Source: Seminavis robusta
Taxonomy: Eukaryota; Bacillariophyta; Bacillariophyceae; Naviculales; Naviculaceae
Direction of reading: 5' to 3'
Assembly (NCBI GenBank): GCA_903772945.1
Contig: CAICTM010000327.1
Location: forward strand, 1 to 64,000
Length of the DNA: 64,000 nt
Shown: positions 10,571 through 21,140 of the stretch, one piece after another
How the letters are laid out: each line of letters begins with the position of its first letter
How positions within the stretch are numbered: position 1 is the stretch's first letter
Translations under genes and position numbers: made by a program
Notes under the pieces: model-generated
Databases searched by the model: none
Seen by the model: the letters and a program-made list of their open reading frames with translations, nothing else
Told to the model about the DNA's origin: nothing

Positions 10571-10948
10571 TTGTCCATGGGATGAATACTAGTACGGTAT
10601 ACATGTGCCCAAGCTGCTCTAGATGGCCGTTTCGAAATTGTGACTTGGAAAGGCTGCCCATGGGATGAGCAGACATGCTCACATGCTGCTCTATGTGGAC
10701 AGTTGGAGTTTTAAAAATGGGCTCGCGAAAATGGTTGTCCATGGGATGAGCAGACGTGCTCATATGCTGCCCGACGGGGACATTTGGAAATTTTGAAGTG
10801 GGCTCATGAAAATGGTTGTCCATGGAATGAGTATACATATCAAGAAGCCCGCGCGTCTTTCCAAGCCAGAATGATCCAAAGCGAAGTGATCCAGTGGCTA
10901 CACGACAATGACTGCCCTGGGTCTCGTGATGAAGGGGACTACAAGTAA
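10571..10948 (+). pseudogene. Decayed ankyrin-repeat gene tail (81-bp tandem repeats)
   Basis: The plus strand carries copies of an 81-83 bp unit starting at 10571, 10654, 10735 and 10816. Read in one frame, the units encode 27-residue repeats of the type GCPWDEQTCSYAARRGHL and EILKWAHENGCPW, a common ankyrin variant in protists and large DNA viruses. The last unit runs into a short unique end (about QWLHDNDCPGSRDEGDYK) and a TAA at 10946-10948. Earlier units contain in-frame stops (for example within the first and second copies) and the first unit is 83 bp rather than 81, so it is out of frame with the rest. I therefore read this as the 3' remnant of an ankyrin-repeat gene. No upstream coding part remains, and the CTNNBL1 gene starts on the other strand 240 bp away. 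Confidence 0.7.
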
Positions 10949-11515
10949 GTATAGCTATCTATTGTTTTAGTGTCGGGTGATCTTGGTTGCATCCACCACT
11001 ATGAAACAACAACAAAATCTTTATGACGGATACTTGTCACAGCCCATCACTGCTATTATGTGTGCCTGTTGCATTTTCCATTATCCCCTTAATTTCACTA
11101 GTAGTAGTGCCTAGAGGCCATCATGGTCGCTTGGTGAAATAGGAAGTGTCGTGGTGGGCGCAACAGTACAGTCGGTGCAGTTGTGGACTTTCAAGCCAGG
11201 GAAGCTAAGATGAGTATGAAGGGGGCAATCCTTGGCTTACGACTTCGAACCAGGGAAGAAACAAGTGTTCCAGTCCAAACGCTTACTAACTACGTTGCTT
11301 TATGGCTAGTTCTGTGCTCTTTTGTTGCTTGTTTATTTGCTTGCTTGGCAGCTACCGACCGGTACGGTACCGGTATCGGTACCATACTTCTTGTTGCGTG
11401 TGAACAGCCTGAGCACATTGACATGTTTAAATAATATTGTAAAGACGAGTATCCAGCTGAGGAACGCCGAAACTGAACGAGCAACACGAACAACACGCTG
11501 GTGGGTTTGTCATGC
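10949..11515. other. Intergenic region
   Basis: No convincing gene. There is a palindromic CGGTACGGTACCGGTATCGG run near 11360-11380. A plus-strand ORF of 83 residues at 11183 has no family-like features. Confidence 0.35.
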
Positions 11516-12835
11516 CTAGGAGGAGCGTCGTTGACGAGTGCGTGGACTTCGTCGAGGCTCGGGGCGGTTGAAGATGGGCACGTTGGCAGCATTTCGGATC
11601 TCTTGCTCGTCGAAATCGCAGTGGCGCACGGATGTGAAGTGACCGTGAAGCTCCCGCCATTTCTCCTCTCCTAGTTCCTCCCGCAGGGTCTGTTAGTTCG
11701 TACGGTATTGGATTTGAGATTTGAGACAGTGTAAGATGTGATCGCGAGCACCATCGAGCCGTACCGGTACCGGCAGAACAGCAATCAAGCAAGCAAACAA
11801 GCAACTTACGTGAAGTTTCTGAAGTGTGCGCCAGCGATGAAACTTGTCGTTGCACATCTCTTCAATGTCTTCCTCGTCGTACTCCTCCTCATCATCGTCA
11901 TCTGAATCAGGAGTAAAGTCCCAGTCATCGTCAACTTTGGCAATCAGATTCATGTACATGGGGCATCGTTTGGGGTTGGTCTTCCAGCCCTCGTTGTGGC
12001 CATAGATCGGTTCCGAGGACGCCACGCCTCGTCGAGGAGCCTTGTCACACTCCTCCACACTCAATCCACAGAGGTAACGCCAATCCGTCTCACATCCCTC
12101 GCAAGTCATGTGAGTGCACATGCCATCCTTGCTGTTTCGCAACGAAAAATGTTCCCTTAGAATGCCGCACAAGATAAAATAGCCATCACCATTCAACTTG
12201 TCGCATGCTTACCGTCCCATCACACCACATCCAGGGCATGGCATTCCAGCGCCTGCTTGAATAGCTGCATCGAACGCCGCCTTTTCTTTGCTCAGAGCAC
12301 TGCACTTGAGATGAAAGATATGAGCCGACTGGCCGCTCATGTACTCTTCCTCGTCGTCGGAATCTTCAATTTCATCTTCATCCATCAATCGAGGGAGTTT
12401 GGCCTTGCAACCAACACAATGCACAACCTCACAAGCCCGACACCAAAAGATGGGAGCTTCGTAGGAGTGTACCTCGTGATAGCGGCAGTTGACACAACTC
12501 ACAATGCGCTCGCCTTCCTCGAGGGTGTGCATTGCCACATAGCTCAAATAGGTCGAGAGCTGGTCTGGTTTCAAGATGCGTTCCAGTGAGAGAGACGGAA
12601 TGGGTCCTCGACAGACACTGCATTTGGGATGGGGAGTGATTGCCATCGGTCCAGCCGCCAAGATGCTCTTGCAAAAGACCGCACTGCATTCGCCACACAG
12701 AGTGTGTCGCGATTGACAAGCCAGCTTTGCGGCATCGTCATCTTTGATGGGATCACAGCAAGACTCACACTTGATGACGCCAGCATCTTTCTTGCTTACC
12801 CGCGAAAGCGAAGAAGTGGAGATGCTTCGCTTCAT
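11516..12835 (-). CDS. RBR-type (RING-in-between-RING) E3 ubiquitin ligase-like protein
   Basis: Three exons on the minus strand: 12835-12213, 12131-11810 and 11689-11516, giving 372 residues. Introns are 81 and 120 bp with GT-AG ends. The N-terminal half has a RING-like Cys cluster (CESCCDPI...CQSRHTLCGEC...CSVC) and a middle IBR-like set (CVNC...FWCRAC...CVGC). The third cluster is joined across intron 1 as PCPGCGVMGRKDGMCTHMTC, followed by CEGC...WRYLCG. This matches RING2 of RBR ligases, where the Cys in the GxC-x-x-M-x-C position is the catalytic residue; here it is GMCTHMTC. An acidic Asp/Glu-rich segment follows. RBR ligases take ubiquitin onto that Cys before passing it to a substrate. 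The substrate is unknown. Intron 2 contains a GTACCGGTACCGG word. Confidence 0.8.
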
Positions 12836-13609
12836 TGTTGGATTTTCTGCCCGTCAAATCAAAAGAGAAAGATGCGAGTGAAATCCCGTCGTTGGAAATA
12901 AAATGCGGAGGGTTTGTAGATAGAAAGTGACGCTTTTTTGTCGGTTCCTTGGCTCAATACCACTGTCGACACACGTCTTTATGGCGCTGTGGTGATGATG
13001 CTCTGGTACAGTCGTACCGTAGCCCAAGACGAGTATGCTGTGCTTTCTTTTGCGAGTGAAATTGGTTTCGATTCAGCGTCAAACGGTGCTTTCGCGTCTA
13101 TGACAAACAAAGCAGCTGTCCGACGGAGAACACCGTTCGAAGACCCTTTGCTGCTCGCACCCTAACAATACACAGTCAACACTTCGGTGAAATGATAGTG
13201 ATGGTAAGGGTGTCGCGCCTTACAAGGGGGATGCTTGGCTATCCTGAATTGACAAAGAACAAATAAATTTAATCCAAGCTTTCGCTCTTCTGAATTGATT
13301 TGTGATGGAGGTGTCGAACAGATCGGCTTCGGCCGTTTTGGATGTTCCGCAAAAGGAGAAAACAGCTCTGCAGGTTGTTTGATTTTTCGGCGTTCTTTCT
13401 TCTTCCACGTGGAGAAGAATGCGACGAGTCCAAAGATCCAACGCCATTGGAGATCCCAAGTCCCAAGCTAGTAGAGATGATGGCTTTGACACCTCCCGAC
13501 GCATTGACCCTCATCATTCCCACAAAGCATTCTTCGAGTCTCCATACCAAGCTCATCAAGGTTGCGCTTCTGGGCTGCTGATAATACAGTATCAAGTTAG
13601 AGAACGACG
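12836..13609. promoter_or_regulatory. Divergent intergenic region between the RBR ligase and LON-domain genes
   Basis: About 770 bp separate the two divergent start codons, so both promoters should lie here. I see no clear TATA box. Short ORFs on both strands (for example at 13269-13748) overlap the LON gene start and look like chance. Confidence 0.35.
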
Positions 13610-15237
13610 ATGACTTCCTCGTTTTTATCTTCAAGATGTTTTCCTGTTCTATTTCTCTGGATGTTGTTGGCATCTGATAATGTGACCTCGTTTGTACCCT
13701 TCGCACAGCAGCATCGGCCACTCCCACAACAATCCTCTTCCGCCACATGCCTGTATCTACGTCAAGTCAAAGTGGGTCTGCTCGATGTTCCCGACCCCCA
13801 AGAAGGAAAACAGGACGAGAATCAACCATTGGTCGTCATGCCCTTGCCATCGGATCACTTGCCCAATGAATTGCGAGATCTCAATGTCTACGGGATGGAA
13901 CTCACTCGACCCGTCCACAAACTCATTATGGAAGATGCCGTCGAACGAGCCTCCAGTGGAATGAACAATAATAATGGCGATGACGACAAGCCAATCTATG
14001 GTCACGTGGCGTGGAAACCCCAGAAAGACTCGTGGGAAGGAGCCATTGGATGTGTTTCCGAAATCATATTACAAGCCGATGGTGGCAATGTTGATGCTTT
14101 ACTCATGGGAGGTGGCGTCGATCAGGGATCCATGCTCGAGACAGCGGCGCAGCAAAATGAGGATGGAAATGTCCCCAAAACAGTGGTCACATCGGGAGGC
14201 TTTCGATTTGTCGTCAGAAAAGTCATTCAGGAAGTGCCCTTTCCCGTTGCCATGGTTGAGGAATTACCCGATGAAGATCCCTCTGATGGTTCCAGCATTG
14301 TCGCGGCAGAGACAGAGGAGGACGACGAAGAAGAGGATGACGACGACGAGTATTCCGACATGGATCCTCCCGAAATGATGAAAGAACTCTTTCGATTACT
14401 ACAAACCTACGTCGACAAAAACGTCCAAGATGCCGCCAATCAACAAATGTCACCCCTCGAAGAGGCCATTCTAGAAGGAGCCGCTGCCGCAACTGATCCC
14501 ATTACATTGGAAAAGGTTCGATCGGAACAAGTGGCGGCCACCTTGATTGCCTTTCGAGGGAGTATTCTAGATATTGCACCCACACCCACAGAAGGATACT
14601 TTTGCATTGCATTCATGGCGGCGGAAATTATGGACTTGAAAAATAGTATCCGACGAAAACTATTGACCATGGTCGATGGAACCGAACGATTGCGAGTCGT
14701 ATTGCGACAAGTCAAGGAAGCCACTGGGATGGCTCAAGCACGACGGATGGCCAAGGAAATTACCGACGCCAATGACGAAAGCAGTCGAGATCTTAAGGTA
14801 AGTCAAACACTTTGCTTGTGCATTCATTCGATGGAACATGTTTTACCGTCGCTATCCTGGACTTGCTCGCTTTGTGCTCACCTCTATCTTCATCTTCCTC
14901 CAAGGTCGGAACGCCAGAACTGCCGCCATGGAGCCGTCAAATAACCAAGGGAATGAAGCTAGAGTACTATTGGAATGAAGGTTCGTACTGAATCAATCGC
15001 TGGATTGCCTTTTGACCTGATGCTGTAACATTGCTTGGTTCTTTTCATCCCGCTGACCGCTTTCCTCCACTACGGTCGTCTTTCACTCGCCAAGAATGGG
15101 AATGGTGCGCAGCAGAGGTTATTGACGATCCCGTCATGGTGGTCGATGAACTGCTCGTAACCGTGCGATTCGACGATGGAGAGGTACACAAACTACCATT
15201 CCATCCAGATGAAAAAGCTCGATGGAGGCCTGCATAG
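13610..15237 (+). CDS. Plastid-targeted LON-substrate-binding domain protein
   Basis: Three exons: 13610-14797, 14905-14980 and 15095-15237 (introns 107 and 114 bp), 468 residues. The leader (MTSSFLSSRCFPVLFLWMLL, then a likely cut at VTS before FVPF) has the signal peptide plus Phe form of diatom plastid presequences. From about residue 78 (LPLPSDHLPNELRDLNVYG) the protein resembles the N-terminal substrate-binding domain of Lon proteases, without any AAA+ or protease part. Plants have similar plastid LON-domain proteins of unclear role. An acidic insert (about 235-250) interrupts the domain. The last two exons encode a small module with EYYWNEEWEWCAAEV and KLPFHPDEKARWRP, which looks like a compact Tudor/SH3-like barrel. 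Function is unknown; substrate recognition or regulation in the plastid is inferred. Confidence 0.75.
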
Positions 15238-18119
15238 ATACCACTTCGACACTGTAGTTTTTCATCAACCAGCAAAGCAAACTGGCTAGCTAGAAAGTTG
15301 CATTGTTATCGCTAACTCCTTCATGCATGCACACAGAGATGCTGTAGTTAACCAGCAGCTTAACCAGCTATGCCTCATGCATTCCTCCTTAGCAATTACT
15401 GCATGCAACGCAACCAAGTGGCCGTAGTAGTCACGGTATGTACCGGTCAAGCGGACAATGGCGCGCTGCTAATTCTTGGTCTTGCTATGTTCAATGCTGT
15501 CACTTGAAAGATGCCAGTAGGGATGAAGGCCAAAAATAGGTTGATGCTGTGTTTCTACTGAGTGCTGGTGGCATCTTTGAATGAGTGCAAAAACTAAGGT
15601 TGCTGAAGCGATACCTACATTCCTAGAGCCAGCAGGAACTTTGCATGCAGGACATGAGATTGGCTGGGTTCAACCTCGCGTATCAGTCCCGACACTGACG
15701 AAGGTATCGTGCTACATTCCCGTCGCGCATCGCCACTACACTAGCGTGAATGACGGCTTTGCTTCAACTTCAGCAATAGCTTACGTAGGCCTGTAGTCAC
15801 CACAGTCCCTTGGGTGAGCTTCAAGCAGTATCCAACCTGTCTCTCCACAAGCTCTTCCCCTCTGCCTAATACCCCCACCAGTATTGCAGCAGTTAGATGC
15901 ATTCGGTTGCACGGTTCAACATCCACGGGGGTGCAACTGTTTCGGCCATACAAACATCCAAGGTAATCTCAGGTTCTTTTGTTCCTCTAAGCAAGGTGCG
16001 CAGTCCGAACAGCGTCACTACCACGTACCACTTTGACCTGTTCTCCTTGGCAACATCCGAAGATACTCTCGTCCACTCTGAAACAAAGTGTTGCCAGATT
16101 ACCTGTATCCGGTACCTTCAGCCATAAGAAGAGGTCGGTTCTAAGATCGATCCCACAACAACGGTCACCGGTTAGCAGTATTCTGAAAGCTGTTCTGAAG
16201 TGGCTTCTTCATGCTCGCCAAAATCAAAAAATGGTCTAATTACTCTTCTCTACACGACTACAGGCTTGGTTATTCCGATTGCGCCCGGGTGAAGGCACTC
16301 CCGCCATTGATCTCCTAGCACGACCGGCCATTCATGTAACCTTCCGAACAAATCCGAAAGAGTTTCCCACGAGATGCGGATTAGGCCCACAATTCCCATC
16401 TCCTCACAAAAAAAAAACACAACCAACCCGATTTAAAAACGGCCAAGCCACAGTTCTAAAGAAGACACAATGCTATCTCAACCAAGAGCTCCATTCGATA
16501 TTCCCATGAGCCGCTTCGCTCACAATGCCGAGGCACTTTGGCAACTTCCCAGATACCACACGGAAAAGATTGCTGACGGTTCGGAGGGTTCTTCTCACAA
16601 TGCATCTAGCGCACCACTTGGTCAGGCTAATGGAAGACATGCACTGGGTAACGTAACGAATACCACCACTTTGCCTCAGCGAATACGTGATGCCAACAGG
16701 GAGACGGGCGAAGAAAATGCCTATGGGCGGCTGAGCGGCCCATCTTTCTCCATGTAAACAAAGGTACAAAGCGCAACCAGTCCTCCAGTAAATTGTTCCG
16801 TACATGTAGAAGCGCCTCTTGCCTGGAGCTCACCCACCAAATCGCATCAGTCGATACTTTATAATACATAGACATACGTTTTCATTTCTCATATAGAACA
16901 TAGTATCTTGTAGAAAGCCACATTGGATGGAGCTCACAGACCTTGCATATGAATAGTCTGAGGGTCATACTGTACGATATGAGCAAAGAGTGACTGGCCC
17001 GAAGATATGAAGAACACCTGTGACCAGGTTTTAGGGTCACACAGGGGGCGAGGGGGTGACAGTGTCCCGGTACCTTACGACTCCCACGATAAGTTCGAAT
17101 AGCAGAAGAGCGATTCGGTGGTACTCTGCAACCCAAAAGGATTGCAAGCCAAAGGATGTTTTTCTTAGCAAAAGCAGCGCCGTGACCCATGGCGGGGGTA
17201 TCCATGCATATGGTAGAGGCGGATTGGATCTAGCTAGCGATGGTGTGGCATTTGGCCAGGGCACTACAAGGTTGCTACGACGGTTATGGCGCAAATTTGG
17301 GCGGAGGCTCTGGGTATGATCATTGCACTCGCAAGAGAATTCCGTGGCAGGGTGGATTAGCACTCTCGCTTTTCGCTGCGTTTGGGCACCCAATTTTCTC
17401 GACGAAAAGACGAAGCATTGTACATGCAGAGCGAGTAAGGGACGGTTGAGTCCATACGTGTGAAGCATGAACTCAATGGGAAGCCCAGAGAGGAAACAAT
17501 GCCAGGTACGGCTTGCATGGTTGAGTACCGACAAGAGAGGGGTGGATCGGAAGACACTACCGGAAGTAGCTGTTTGAAGTGAGAAGGGGAACGTTTCGAT
17601 GAGCAAAAAATGAGGCTTAGAGGAAGAGGGAGACTGAGTCACTCGACTCGGGAACTCCAATGCTTCACCAGCAGGGTTAGAACCTTAGGGCACTTCTATC
17701 TTGTACCGCTCGCTCATGGCTTGCTAGCAAGCTGATGGCTTCGGTTCCCCATCTCGGGAGCGTTGAGGGTACCGTAGGTTTTCGAGTACATGTAACAAAG
17801 GGACCTCGGGTGCGGAAGCCCAGCAGACGGAAGCTGCAATGATCCCCATCCAGGAGAGTGGCCTCCCATCGGAGCAAGCTCCCGATTAATCTTGCGATCC
17901 AAAGGGAATATGCTGTCGAGCGAGTGTTGTCTGCGACGACCCTCGCAAGACTGGCAAGCTGCTTGTCCAGTGGTATTCAATGGTATCGTCGCAAAGCTCA
18001 TTGCATGCTTGCTATTGTACACAACGCCTGTGGACATGAATATTATGCATTCTGCTAGTATTAGCTTTGTACAGAGCTATGTGTGATTCGAGCTTGCTCC
18101 GGGTCAAACCGCAGCCGCA
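15238..18119. other. Long intergenic region without recognisable gene
   Basis: About 2.9 kb. ORFs of 95 residues (16470-16757, plus) and 207 residues (17037-17660, minus) are open, but neither shows a signal peptide, a domain motif or splice structure I can support. The sequence looks like decayed repeat or non-coding DNA. A homopolymer A run lies near 16409. Confidence 0.35.
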
Positions 18120-18713
18120 TTAGGCGGCAGATCCCGCGCAAGAAGTCTTGAACGAAGGGCAGCGAGTAGGTCTCATTGGCATCGAAAGCGACTTGGACAG
18201 AGTCAGCTTGTCCTTCCCACTAGCCTGTCTTCGAGGGATCAACGGCGGGCCGCACCTTCGTCCTCTTCTGGGGCGCATGGGCGATCTGGTCCTAAGAGGT
18301 CGCTGCGAACAAGAGAGTTGGCGGCCGCTGGATTGGCGCTTTGGCATCTGGGGGAGAGAATCGTTCGATATCGATCTGCGCACCATTTGGGGAGGAGCCC
18401 ATTCGCTGTCTTTCTCGTCGTCTACATCTGTAAAAGCCAGAGACGTTAGTGTGATACTGGTGAAACTGTCCTGAGAGAGAAGAGTTGACTGGCTGTCGTG
18501 GAGGTTCGGTGTGTGGTTGCTTTCCTGACGTGATGGGAGGCCCGGGCAATCGTCAGGGGCCGCCTCGTTCGGCTCCCATCGCTCACAGTGGTCACTTGTA
18601 GAACAAGAGCAAGAGCAGGAGCAAGAGCAAGAGCATGTTGTGGAGTTGTCGTCATCGTCGTTCGAAAGGGATGACAACCCTTGAAGGGCAAGGCTGGAGA
18701 AGGATGCTTCCAT
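18120..18713 (-). CDS. Ser/Arg-rich protein with repeated P-x-R-Q-x-S motifs, copy A
   Basis: This 197-residue intronless ORF starts MEASFSSLALQGLSSLSNDD and has a Cys-Ser dipeptide run. It shares a pattern with the minus-strand ORF at 26570: a segment RWEPNEAAPDDCPGLPSRQES here against RWESDESSVDDRPDIPTRQVS there (quoted in part), and SNDSLPQMPKRQSS against SNDLMLALPRIPRRQNS. The recurring element is hydrophobic-Pro-x-Arg-Gln-x-Ser, two clear copies plus a third-like IPRRQAS. Such R-x-x-S sites are typical of basophilic kinase substrates and 14-3-3 ligands, which is inference. No folded domain is visible and the protein is probably disordered. The C-terminus is basic. Confidence 0.65.
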   Translation of the reverse strand: MEASFSSLALQGLSSLSNDDDDNSTTCSCSCSCSCSCSTSDHCERWEPNEAAPDDCPGLPSRQESNHTPNLHDSQSTLLSQDSFTSITLTSLAFTDVDDEKDSEWAPPQMVRRSISNDSLPQMPKRQSSGRQLSCSQRPLRTRSPMRPRRGRRCGPPLIPRRQASGKDKLTLSKSLSMPMRPTRCPSFKTSCAGSAA

Positions 18714-20069
18714 TTTCTGCGTTCTAAACGAAGTGAGAGAGCACGACAGACGAACAGTGCTGGATGGTCTTGATTCCGAGTCGAGGCTGGATTATGACAA
18801 CAGGAGCTCTACTTGAGTTTTGCAGTTCGTGTAAGTTACTTTGGTGACATTCGCGCTCCGCTGGGACAAGATTCCAGTCTTGATGCGTAAGCGAGAGCGT
18901 GCGAAGATTGAAAGTGAGCAAAAGGTAAAGCGAGCGATCCGGATAAAACTTTATGCCCTTTGCTGTACATTGTAGTTCCGGTAGCTTCAACAAAACAGTA
19001 TGGGGCTTCAAACACCTGCAGAAAACCGGTCAACAACCTCTCAAAAGGTATTGGTACCAGGACGTAGCTAACTGCATGCTGTATGCATGTATGCGGAATG
19101 CGGACCTGTGCTAACATGCATACTCATGCATGCACTGCGTATTAGCTCACTGCGTTTGGAAGCAGTTTTGTGGCTGGATCTTTGCAGTTCTGAAATGACA
19201 TTTATTTCTAAGGGTCATTTTACAAGAAAGAATCTGATCAAGAAAAGCTTCAAGAAACTGGTTCCCCTGCTTTCCAGTAAAGAATCCTCCTCGCTGCCAG
19301 GGAAAGCGCTCAATAAATCGGGCTGTTGAACAGAGAAAAGAAACGAACCCTACTTTTTGATTTGCTTAAATAATTTCAACTGCGGTAGCTCTGCGGTGCA
19401 CCCATTAATATTGCCCATCATTGCTCTTGCTTCGTGCTGCCCTGCTATGCATAAATGACTACTGTACTCGGAGTATTAACGGTAGTATTGCCTACTATCT
19501 GCTTCCGTTTCGGGGTGGTGGTAGAAAAAGAAAAGATCTGTCAATCTTCAAAGAGCTACAGCAACTAAGACATATACCGTAAGCCGACATACAACATAAC
19601 AACTGTTGGTTCTACAAGAGGTACGCAGTAGTATGCTGAAAGCTGAAAGCTCTATGACCTTGTTCTCGTTAGTATTCCGGCAGTATTCCACTACTAGTAC
19701 AGCCACCTTTCTGGGTGGCTTGGTTTCGAACAGGCAACGCACCTGTTGGCTGGATGGCCAAGCGACATGCGACATGTTCGCTTATTTTTCATTTCATTCG
19801 CATCGGTTTGATGGCGAGTTTGAGAAAGGAACCGGAAGACTGCCACAGCCACATACAAGCTCAGTGTGCGAACCAAAAAGCTTACTGTTGCTCGAGAGAC
19901 CTGCCCCATTCCCCCATGCGGTACCGGTAAGGCCACATCATTGAGGTGGCGACGACAAATGAGAATGCGTGCCTCCGTACCGTCCGTACCCCAAGAACAC
20001 TCACGGAAAAGTCGTTTACTGAGGAGTGAGGTCTAAAGAAATCATAAATCTTTCCTGAAAGTGATTTAA
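18714..20069. other. Intergenic region
   Basis: About 1.35 kb without a supported gene. Short ORFs on both strands overlap one another and carry no family signal. A GCATGCATG-rich patch occurs near 19070-19135. Confidence 0.35.
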
Positions 20070-20430
20070 AAAATGTCGTAAATGTGGTAAATGTCGGATT
20101 TAAAGTTTACGACATTTGGCGATGTCGTAGAATGTCGTAGAATGTCGGAAGCTTTCTCTTATCGCTAAATCCGACAAATCCGACATTTAGCGAGAGAAAT
20201 AGCATTAAGCCTTTGAGGTCATTTTGTTAAATCTTTTAACCCGGAACACTTAAAGTCTCGCCAAATGTCGGATTTAGAATTTTCGACATTTGGCGATGTC
20301 GTAGAATGTCGTAGAATGTCGTAAGATGTCGTAAATATTTAAGCGATGTCGTAAATGTCGTAAATGTCGGAAGTTATGTCGTAAAAAGCTTACGACATTT
20401 ACGACATTTACGACATTTACGACATGTGAA
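20070..20430. repeat. Array of ATGTCG/CGACAT words with direct and inverted copies
   Basis: The hexamer ATGTCG occurs about 14 times on the plus strand and about 7 times as CGACAT within roughly 360 bp, mostly inside a 9-10 bp unit (AATGTCGTA). Two longer direct copies begin GGATTTA near 20095 and 20269 and both run through CGACATTTGGCGATGTCGTAG. A hairpin with TCGCTAAAT and ATTTAGCGA arms sits at about 20162-20193. The right end (about 20340-20428) is a large inverted repeat centred near 20388, where ATGTCGTAA units face TTACGACAT units. No ORF runs through it. It may be a protein-binding array, an origin-like element or the end of a non-autonomous transposon; the sequence does not decide. 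Confidence 0.85.
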
Positions 20431-20889
20431 TTTCGAAATCGTACTTTATCGTGAGTGTTACTGCGTTACAGCCACGGCTTGTGTTTTAAAAAAAGTAATT
20501 AATGATGAACATGAATTTATTTGTCAGGCAGGGCAAGCCTGCTCTTGACTCCAGCAAGACCATTGATAGTTGTAGTGATATGGCTGGGTGGACAAACCCA
20601 TCCAAGCATGCATTCGGTACTGAAAACGATTCAAAGGAAGCTTGTTGACTGCTGAACGATTTGAATGTTTGTACGGTACCAGTACTAGAGCAAATGCAAC
20701 CGCCCATTTCACTCTGCATCTACGCTCCGTTCGGAAACCGAGTCAACATTTGACAGAATATAGCCCAGGAGAAGAAGCATCTGTTCCTCGCTTTGGTTTG
20801 AACTTGCCTGCGTCGGACGTCTACTGGACATGCATGAAGCGACCAGGGCAGATACAGTGGCACTCTCAAATCTGCCACTTGCTTTAGTT
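20431..20889. other. Intergenic region downstream of the sulfatase gene
   Basis: About 460 bp between the ATGTCG array and the sulfatase 3' tandem repeats. The part next to the repeats can still be read on the minus strand as a continuation of the repeat frame. No separate gene is seen. Confidence 0.35.
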
Positions 20890-21140
20890 CCTCCCACTTG
20901 GTCTTCATTGTCTCAAGGATCGGGTGGCCAGGAAGCGACCTGGGTAGCCACAGTGGCACTTCCGCACCTGCAAGTTGTTCAAGTTCCTCCATCCTGGTCT
21001 TCATGGTTTCAAGACTGGGTAGCCAGGAAGCGACCTGGGTAGCTACAGTGACACTCCCGCGGCCGCAAGTTGCTTCAGTTCCTCCATCCTGGTCTTCATC
21101 GTCTCAAGTAGGGCCTTGTCAGTCTTCAAGGTGGATTGAT
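20890..21140 (-). repeat. 96-bp tandem repeats spanning the sulfatase stop codon
   Basis: Three copies of a unit of about 95-96 bp start (plus-strand phase CCTCC) at 20890, 20986 and 21081. On the minus strand each encodes about 32 residues of the form [14 protein letters not shown] followed by a short LPRSLP-type piece. The first copy is the real C-terminus of the sulfatase and ends at a TAG (21045-21043); at the matching place the next copies have TGG and a Tyr codon and remain open. So the gene's end was duplicated in tandem and the reading frame beyond the stop is still partly preserved. Confidence 0.8.

Noticed and set aside
16470-16757. 95-residue plus-strand ORF
   Set aside because: No recognisable family or conserved pattern; the flanking DNA looks non-coding.
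17037-17660. 207-residue minus-strand ORF
   Set aside because: It is open and fairly long, but I see no motif, signal peptide, or splice structure. It may be chance or a decayed fragment, so I did not call a gene.
17640-17700. Possible tRNA T-arm near GGGTTAGAACC
   Set aside because: The sequence lacks the GTTCRA core, and no acceptor or anticodon stem can be paired around it.
20070-20430. Reading the ATGTCG array as a CRISPR array
   Set aside because: The units are 9-10 bp, occur in both orientations and have no spacers of constant length; the genome is eukaryotic.
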